Shown piece after piece: positions 57,897 to 64,000 of a stretch of DNA of 64,000 nt; within the stretch, counting starts at the first letter, position 1; the number at the start of each line of letters is the position of its first letter. The stretch comes from Desmodesmus armatus. Its lineage: Eukaryota; Chlorophyta; Chlorophyceae; Sphaeropleales; Scenedesmaceae. The stretch is from positions 214,364-278,363 of the forward strand of contig VIIQ02000130.1 in the NCBI GenBank assembly GCA_007449985.2, given 5' to 3'. The notes under the pieces were generated by a model. The model searched no databases. It saw nothing but the letters and a program-made list of their open reading frames with translations, and was not told the origin of the DNA. A program made the position numbers and the translations under genes.

Positions 57897-60800
57897 TCAC
57901 AGCTTTGGCCGTGTGCCTTCCAACATCCGCTGCTTCAGCTGCTTGGGGCCCCCTGCTGCTGCCTCCAACTCCAGTTTAGCCAGTGTGGCCAGGTGCACCT
58001 CGTCAGGCCCGTCAGCGATGCGCAGCGTGCGTGATGCGGCAAACAGGTGCGCCAGCACAGTGTCCTGGCTGACACCCGCACCACCATGGATCTGGGCAGC
58101 GCAGCACAGGAAACAAAGCATTCACATGTCAGCACCCCTCGTGCAGCACATGGTTGGTCAATGGTAAGGTAAGGGTGTGTGTACACAAGGGTTGAAAACG
58201 TGGTTTGGTTGCTCCTGGCTGCCAGCACCTTGTCAACCTTGTTACGGATCCCAGTAAAAGGTCATCTGTCAGTTTTGGGGGGTCACCGGATCTCAGCAAC
58301 CAGGGGCGCGCGAGCCCTGTAACTCCGTGTGTGCTTTCAAGACACAAAAATCCAAAGTACATTTTGCGTTTAGCCCATATGCAAGCCTGACCTGAAAATG
58401 CGTTTTTACATGCACGCATGTGCATGCTCTGCCCATGGAGAAACATCATCGAAAACTCTAATATGTATAATGCATATCACTTCAATGACCGGAGGGCCTC
58501 CCAGCACAAGATGCAGTGCGTCCAGGAGGTCAAAAAACGAAATAAACTCTGCTAAATTCACACCATGCCGTGATCGGTCTAATATCAACGTAGCACGTTT
58601 CTGTACTATGTTTGCATATTTTAGCGCGTGCTCAAGTGGTGCAGGCGAGCAGATGATGCTCTTGCCCTGCCCAATAACAAATGACCATTCCAAGCTCGAA
58701 ACACAGTCACATGCAAGGTACAAGTCATAAAAGTACGTTTGAATCACAAAGCGACCAGATCGTGTCTCAAAACGGCCCTTACACCAAGCTGCGCGCCATC
58801 GGACAGGCAACATGCAAAGTACATCGCTAGGGACAGTCACTTAGCCCTGATTTTCTTAGCTTTGGTGTCTGTCTCAATCGGAGTGGTCACGAGGAGCAGG
58901 CGTGCTGCTGATGTTGAGGCACCAGCTGACAGCCCAACAAGATGCAGCACCTGCTGCACCTCAATCGGCTCCTCCGGGGCAGCTTAACGTCATCACCAAT
59001 CACATCACACTCAAACTACAGCGTCCATTGCTGTCCTGCAAAATCACTAGACAGCAAGGCAGGCTTGCCGGGGTGGGGGGGGGACTACACTCTTCTTCCC
59101 AGCACTTGGTGGGAGGGTGCAGGAAGCACAAAAGCTTTCAAGTGCAGCAACTGCACACACTAACACAATTCTACAGCAGGATGCGAAAAAACCACTGAGT
59201 GAAATAAAAAGAACAGGAGGGGACCACTGGGATCCGTTGCCATCCCTGTTCCTGCTGCCAAAGGCTATCAGCATTTACAAGGCAGTGACACCCCCAAGTA
59301 CTTGCTGGCTGATATTCCGCTGGCCAACATGCCCACACTTTATACACAACGACAGCAAGTGCTACCTCCTGCTGTTGTTACCATGTGATGTCTCACACAG
59401 TGCCTCCATGCTCCTGCTGGGCGCATGCGGCACATGCGACCTTCCCAGTGTCCACAACCTGCTGCTACTGCAGAGCACGATGCTCCACACTTTGCAGCAC
59501 CTACGTGTTGCAGCGCGCTCGACAACTGCTACCGCACCCACCTGTATGGCTGCATCTATGACCTGCAGTGCCACCGCTGGTGCCGCCACCTTGGCCGCTG
59601 CTATCTCACCACGCGCTGCCTTGTGGCCAACCCTGCAGTATAGCACGTTTTGAGTGCACAACAGGGTGCAGCGACACAGCTGTTAGCAACAGTTGTCCTG
59701 ACAACAAGAAACAGTCAGCAGCACCTGCAAGACGAGTGAGTGAGCTGATATCCGCATGGCTGCATCCATCCCACACACTGCTGCCATGTGGCCACCCTTG
59801 CAGACACCCAACACAAAACCCATTCCCCTAAACCAAGATTGCAGATTCATCCCAGAGCTCAGCCCCATCTCCTGCCCTTCTGCTGAATCAGAAGTCACAA
59901 CACTCAGAAGCAGTATGCAATGTGCATCCCATGAATTCGCCAATGGTCCATCGAGTGTGGACCGAGTCGGCACGGCACAGCAGTGAAATTAGTGGGAGGG
60001 GCAAGATTCGAATCTGTGTTTTCCCTGCATTCAGCGTGCCTAAGGCCAGGACTCTGCCTTCAGGCCCTGAACAAACGGTTTGTGTGAAACGGCAACGAGA
60101 CATGCATGTCACCTCTGCGACCCAACATATGTGCCAGCCGTGACCTGGCAGCCTGCAACATCAGCATGAATGTTGTTTGCATGCCCACGACAGTCAGCAT
60201 GCATTCTGTCAGCAACATGAGTGCAGCTGCACCTGCATGGCATGACTGCCACCAGGCTTGCGTACTGATGCAGGCTGAGAGGTTTAGGTGGGCCTGACTA
60301 AGGGATTGCAGCAGGTCACACTGCACTGCATATATTATACAGTAAGGGTGACACCTGCAGCACCCCAGTTGATGTTGTGTGCCCAGAATTCTAAGTGATC
60401 TGCAAACATGTCATGCTGGCGCCACTGTCAGGTGTTCGCCCTCAGTTATTGCTGTGGTGAGATGACTAGGTGACTGGCCACCAAGCCATGCTGCCATGCA
60501 CAAGAACTGTCAAAGCAGCTGAGCAGGGTTTGCTGCTCACAGACCTGACGACCTTCACCGTCTTGAATTTCATCAACCGACGTCAAAGAGCAGGCAGCTT
60601 CCGCGACTGATGTATATATGTAAAATACGTATGCAATTAATACATCCAAGCAACCTTAGCAGCCCACCAGCATGGGCCACGGCAGGCACCTGCCATCGAC
60701 GGAGATGGGCTGCTGTCACCCGGCGTGAACGTGCCTGACCACGAGCAAACGGGTGTCCAACAGTAGAAATTGCAATACTTATGCATCACTGCAGCCGATC

Positions 60801-63800
60801 TGGCTTGACAGCCAAGCACCCTTAGCAGCATGTGCCATGGCACCGGCGATCGACGGATGTCCACCTGCCCCCCGGCGCCAACTGCCGGTCCGAGCGCCAA
60901 CCTGGCCTGTTCGCAGGCAGACTGGCATCAAACAGCAACTATTATGCTGCGGTACTTACTGGTGTGCACCGTCGGCCCTGCCGAGGCCGGAAAAATAAAA
61001 CCATGTTCAACCGTATGGCACAAGACGTGAAAGTTAAATCTTGCAAACATCTTGATGACGATCTAGTTGTCAGCCCCCCCCCCCCCCAGTGCTCACTTGT
61101 CCAGTGCGTGTGAGGCGTTGAGCACCAGCAGCCGAGCACCCTCCAGCGCCACCCGCTGGCGAGCCAGCACCTCACGCAGACCACCCTGGCGGCAAACACA
61201 CAAAGCAACAGGCAGACCGACAGGCGGCGGGGTAGTTGGCTGATGAGTACACACACCCAGTTGTCACGTTGAAGCTTTGGCAGTGGAAGCTTTGATATAG
61301 CGCACTGCAAGAGGCTCCAGAAGCTTTGATATAGCGCACTGCAAGAGGCTCCAGCAACAGTGTAGTGCCGGACGGGGCACAGGCCTCCTTCCGGTTCCAA
61401 CATACTCCAGCCAATACGGCTCACACAAGGGCTTGACATCTGCCACAGGCACTGAAAACCAGTGCCCTGCCCCCAACAAAGTTGCAGCAGACAACTTGAT
61501 ACGCCGTCAAACAGACATGCACCCCCTCCCCCGGGGCATAACAGGTTGACCTCAAGTGCTCTCCCACGCCTCCACAAACAACCACAGAAAACACAGCTAC
61601 TGCAGGGGCCTACCTGTGCAGCCAGGGGCGCCCAAACGCCACCCTGTCCAGTGCGCGTGTGGCCGCCAGCGACAGCGCCCGCTCAGCCGCGCCTATGAGG
61701 CGCATGCAGTGGTGCAGCCGTCCTGGACCCAGCCGACCCTGCAGGACGCAGCATACAATTGGTGCAGAGCGACAACTGTGGTTGCAGTTGGGAAATGCTT
61801 GAAAGTAAGTGCATGCCAGGTCTTCCAAACCTGATACTTGAGACCTACGTGGCTGGTGCAGGTGCCAAGAACCTAGCCAACGATTCCCGCAAACACCCTT
61901 CACACTGAGTGCATGCGGGGTGCAGCCGCCCTGGACCCAGCCAACCCTGCAGCGCTTACACGTGGTGAGTGTGGGGATGCTGGAGGGACGTTGGTGTCCG
62001 ACACCATGATGATCAACGTCATATCAGCCGCCAGGCTACTTATGAGGTTTGCAGCGCAACAGGATTGACGCCTGCAGCAAGCCCCGGATGGGGGTAACAA
62101 ACTACTCCTAGTATCCACCTCCTCCCCACTTCCTCCCCAGTACAAAACCGATTTACAACAGAGTATCTGAGTGGTACTTGGTAAGGCTGGGGGTGTTGCT
62201 GATGTTGTGCGCTCGGCTAGGAGACTGGGCATAGCCAATGTGTGTGTGTGTGTGTGCGCGTGCACATGCACGAACTGGGGGATACTGAGAGGAACCAGAC
62301 GGACGCAGCAAGCAAGATACAAGCACACAAGACGTACCTGTGCGATCTCAAAGCCGCGCCCTTCACCCAGCAGCAGGTTGCTGGCAGGAACCTCCACATC
62401 GTCAAACAGCACCTGAGGCCACACGCAAGCAGGGGAACAAGGGGCGGGCAGTTGAGTCAGGCGGCAAGTACACGGCCATGAGTTCAACACGTGAGCTCGT
62501 CAACATTGCAAGACCAAAAAGTGACATACAACACCTGCAACCACACACAAGCAGGGGGGCAGGGGGCGCCAGTTCAGTGAGGCGGCAGGTACATACTCGT
62601 ATGTGTGACCGCATATTGGGCTGTGACAGAGAAGCTGCATCCCAGCGTCCACCCACATCTGCATGTCCGTGTGGCACGACCCCATAACTTTTCATTTTGG
62701 CAGACGATCGAAGGCGCTTCTGCATGGCATACCAGCATGCTGTGCTCACAGAAGCAGCACTGCTCGACGCAGCACTTGCCAAGAACAAGGCATGCCACCT
62801 CCCCTCTTCCCCCCTTCCCCCCCCCCCCCTTCCCCACCCTCTCTCACCCTCTCCACCCCCCCCCCCCCCCCACCAGGACACATGAGAAATCTATCTGAGT
62901 GTCCACCCACCTTTGCGTGTCCGTGTGGTGCGTCATCGTAGCCGTACACGTGGCACACCATCGAAAGCGCGCACGCATGGATCATACCCAGCATGGCTGC
63001 TGCACAAAGAACACTACCTGGGGCAGCACTTGCCGACAAGCCACGCCCCCCCCCCTTTTCCTCCCTCTCCCCTCCCCCCATAGACCAAAAAAGCTTCACC
63101 GCAGTGTCCACCCACCTCTGCATGTCCATGTGGTGCGTCATCGTAGCCGTAGACCATCATGGGCCGGATGACCTTCACCCCGGGGCATCCATGGGCACGA
63201 TGATCATACTCTGCTGCTGGTGGGTGGAGCTGAGGGGTCAGTCTTGCCCATAAATATGGCAACCTGCGCGCGTGTAAGTGTAGACACAGGGAGTGCAGCC
63301 AGCCAATGCCTCAACCATCTCACCCTCCAAGGATCTGCGGTTGTGTATGTGTATGTGTGTGTGGGGGGGAGGGGGGACAACAGCAGCACATGACATGAAG
63401 GCCTGAACCAACACCCATGCACCATGTCGCTCTGCTGCTGGTGGATGGGAGCTGAGAGGTCTGTCTTGCCCATGGCAAGATGGCAACCTGTGCGGGTGTG
63501 CGTGAGTGGGGGGGGGGGGGAGGGGAGAGGGAGGCAGGAGCGTTGCATAAGTTTCAGGCATAACCCAAATGTTTACCAAAGAACCCCCCCCCCCCCCCCC
63601 TCGGCCCCTGCTTCCCACACCCACCTTGCAGCGAGGGTCCGTACCTCCACTCGTCCACCACCTCAGACCCTGAACCCTGTACACACCACCACCACCACCA
63701 CCACCACCACCACCATCGCCGCTGCTGCTGCCGCTGTCGACGCGTGTGATGGCCGATGTGATGTTCGCTGTTGCACTACTCACCACCAGCTTCTCAGTCA

Positions 63801-63815
63801 TGCCGACGCACATCC
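57897..63815 (-). CDS. Acyl-CoA dehydrogenase, ACAD10/11-like, 5' part outside window
   Basis: Exons in transcript order: 63625-63815, 63116-63263, 62338-62412, 61614-61738, 61097-61185, 59542-59632, 57897-58091. Family landmarks: [16 protein letters not shown] (usually MTEP.VASSDATNI), [128 protein letters not shown]. The enzyme oxidises acyl-CoA to enoyl-CoA with FAD, in mitochondria or peroxisomes. Three single-base losses are needed to keep the frame: two in 63116-63263 (after SAP and after MDAPG) and one at the 61614/61185 junction. A (CAC)n tract encodes about ten Gly in the first visible exon. The first visible exon starts with two bases of a split codon, so upstream exons lie past 64000. 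Confidence 0.85.
58200..58860 (-). other. Compositionally distinct block in the last ACAD intron
   Basis: A 145-codon open frame (58406-58840, minus) lies inside the 1.45-kb intron 58092-59541. Its translation ([40 protein letters not shown]) is less biased than shadow frames elsewhere, and the DNA lacks the usual G/C-runs and GT richness. No family is recognised. It may be an inserted element or an unrelated gene fragment. Confidence 0.3.
60640..60910. repeat. Two diverged copies of a ~100-bp intronic repeat
   Basis: Copies at about 60645-60725 and 60808-60890 share CCAAGCA.CCTTAGCAGC, CATGGSMACSGC, ATCGACGGA and CACC.GGCG. They lie in the ACAD intron 59633-61096. Confidence 0.65.
61287..61354. 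repeat. Perfect 34-bp tandem duplication
   Basis: Units 61287-61320 and 61321-61354 are identical (each starts AAGCTTTGATATAGCGCACT). They lie in the ACAD intron between exons 61614-61738 and 61097-61185. Confidence 0.95.
61703..61958 (-). repeat. Copy of the 5' edge of the GRLHHCMRL exon
   Basis: The exon start with its acceptor (61703-61748) recurs at about 61912-61958 (shared GGTGCAGCCG, CCTGGACCCAGCC, ACCCTGCAG on the + strand), upstream in transcript sense. Confidence 0.8.
62400..63263 (-). repeat. Decayed copies of the [12 protein letters not shown] exon end and of the VLFDDVEV acceptor
   Basis: The exon end plus donor (63110-63165) recurs at about 62903-62960 ([15 protein letters not shown]) and, more decayed, at about 62646-62700 ([11 protein letters not shown]). 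The acceptor side of exon 62338-62412 recurs at about 62535-62575. A C-rich stretch (62818-62880) separates copies. Confidence 0.8.
63424..63495 (-). repeat. Copy of the [13 protein letters not shown] exon start
   Basis: Acceptor plus GTTGCCATCTTGCCATGGGC then AAGACAGACCTCTCAGCTCC and CACCAGCAGCAGAG, matching the true exon start at 63205-63263. An indel puts it out of frame; the ACAD model uses 63263. Confidence 0.85.
63686..63715. repeat. (CAC)10 microsatellite encoding poly-Gly
   Basis: About ten CAC units on the + strand, read as GGT codons in the minus-strand acyl-CoA dehydrogenase exon 63625-63815, between [11 protein letters not shown] and [10 protein letters not shown]. Confidence 0.9.
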
Positions 63816-64000
63816 CTGCACAGGGATGTCCAACACAGTGCCCTGCACGTGCCAATGGCTGCTTTACATTTGCCCTGAATGTGATGCACAACACAGTCAA
63901 GCCCCTTAGCGAGAACCCCTTGTCCAGCACGCGCTAAGCCCCTTATCTGCATGGCGGCTAAGCCCCCCCCCCCCCCCTTCACCCAGTAGGCGTCAAAGGG
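63816..64000. other. ACAD intron at window edge
   Basis: Upstream (in transcript) of the first visible ACAD exon; contains a C-run at 63965-63977 and no recognised exon. Confidence 0.5.

Noticed and set aside
63424..63495. Use of this [13 protein letters not shown] segment as the true ACAD exon
   Set aside because: An indel in its first codons breaks the frame, while the copy at 63116-63263 continues into the conserved [12 protein letters not shown] motif.

Overview
This is a nuclear window from a eukaryote, most likely a green alga of the Chlamydomonadales (Haematococcus-like). The grounds are intron-dense genes with short GT-AG introns, a plant/algal gene set (TKL receptor-like kinase, F-box/LRR protein, secreted haem peroxidase), Ala/Gln/Ser-rich tails, and introns full of G- and C-homopolymers. 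The genus is an inference. Nothing supports a bacterial, phage, organellar or CRISPR interpretation.

Layout. 1-4471: no gene seen. 4472-9166 (-): secreted haem peroxidase. 10456-16392 (-): unrecognised Ala/Gln-rich, probably nuclear protein. About 16.4-25.2 kb (+): sodium:solute symporter, roughly head-to-head with the previous gene. 25.2-28.1 kb: gene-poor, with a diverged repeat. 28143-34612 (-): Spinster-like MFS transporter, a complete 12-exon model in which every splice phase agrees. 35106-37115 (+): DnaJ C-terminal-domain protein with no J domain in view. 37.1-40.85 kb: gene-poor. 40852-47397 (+): TKL receptor-like kinase, a complete 9-exon model. 47.4-50.45 kb: gene-poor, starting with copies of the kinase C-terminus. 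50454-52549 (+): small unrecognised protein. 53942-56397 (+): F-box/LRR protein. 57897-63815 (-): ACAD10/11-like acyl-CoA dehydrogenase whose N-terminus lies beyond the window.

The genes do not form a pathway. What unites them is architecture. At least five unrelated genes carry tandem arrays of partial or whole copies of their own exons, usually with the splice acceptor attached, lying in the neighbouring intron or beyond the stop codon. Typically one copy (often the most 3') is intact and the others are truncated, frameshifted or carry stops; a few remain open and could be alternative exons. The copies alternate with G- or C-runs of 10-43 nt. This exon-copy array pattern is the main discovery candidate. 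A second pattern is a set of single-base frame breaks inside otherwise well-conserved exons, which look more like assembly indels than inactivated genes.
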